Shown here piece after piece: positions 63,812 to 64,000 of a DNA stretch of 64,000 bases. The DNA is taken from contig OZ020524.1 of assembly GCA_963971425.1 (NCBI GenBank), positions 16,247,845 through 16,311,844 on the forward strand, in the 5' to 3' direction. The position numbers were made by a program, and so were the translations under genes. The notes under the pieces are model-generated. The model saw only the letters and a program-made list of their open reading frames with translations. It did not search any database and had not been told where the DNA came from. Every line of letters starts with the position of its first letter. The stretch's first letter is position 1. Origin of the DNA: Bryoerythrophyllum caledonicum. Taxonomy: Eukaryota > Streptophyta > Bryopsida > Pottiales > Pottiaceae.

Positions 63812-64000
63812 CCCCTAAAGTTCCTTGACAATTTCCCTCAAAAACTATAAGTGGTACTAACTTTCAAACCACAAATCCAAAAAATAAAATAAAAATATGT
63901 CCACGAAGCTCTTATCAAAGGCAATCTAGAATAAAAATTTCAGAGAAAATTGAATTTTTTTCGAATTTTAGGAACCTGCCCAAAAATAAAAAAATCCCCT
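63812..64000. mobile_element. TTAA-type (piggyBac-like) element, cut by window end
   Basis: ATAA (one change from TTAA) at 63808-63811 followed by CCCCTAAAGTTCCTTGACAA, in the same orientation and layout as 62525. The last bases (AGGAACCTGCCCAAAAAT...CCCCT) are close to the far end of the family. Confidence 0.65.

Overview
The window is plant nuclear DNA, AT-rich and dominated by transposable elements. Three features place it among land plants or their close algal relatives: a xyloglucan endotransglucosylase/hydrolase gene, an F-box gene with a truncated paralogue, and a PX plus Rubicon-homology gene with plant-type introns. An intronless XTH, Tc1-type and probable piggyBac-type elements, and a Ty3/Gypsy element carrying a DNA methyltransferase (a type reported from charophyte algae) suggest a bryophyte or other seedless lineage. 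That placement is inference.

Layout. 1-2254: remains of a PIF/Harbinger-like locus (transposase tail, Myb/SANT protein, Ulp1-like protease broken by one stop). 4779-21468: a large CACTA-type element with ACT target duplication and a ~188-bp subterminal tandem repeat. Inside it, 8825-20449 (minus strand) is an 11.6-kb Ty3/Gypsy retrotransposon. 23670-24545: XTH gene. 26318-28810: hAT transposase with two in-frame TAG codons. 32201-35986: five-coding-exon PX/Rubicon-homology gene. 36219-37921 and 38328-39994: two Tc1-type DD34E transposons with clear TIRs and TA duplications. 41181-51303: dense nested small elements (TTAA-, TAA/TTA- and TA-flanked) around an F-box pseudogene. 52138-53520: intact F-box gene. 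56075-57860: Tourist-like elements, one holding a TTAA-flanked element. 58024-62481: LINE whose 5' half is inverted (twin priming). 62525-64000: two more TTAA-flanked elements.

The standout is the Gypsy element. Its first reading frame encodes Gag (two zinc knuckles), aspartic protease and a complete DNMT3-like cytosine-5 methyltransferase. One UAG in the leaky context CAA-UAG-CAA-CCA separates this from an in-frame RT, RNase H and integrase polyprotein ending in a PHD finger. Its terminal repeats are not ordinary LTRs: a 233-bp block and a 370-bp block are arranged as split (permuted) direct repeats meeting at the 10-bp palindrome GACAGCTGTC, yet the outer ends are TG...CA with a 4-bp AAGG target duplication. 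The leader holds an apparent captured SRP68 exon. The paired repeats differ at only four positions, so the insertion is young. Together these suggest a retrotransposon able to methylate DNA and read chromatin, using an unusual terminal architecture.
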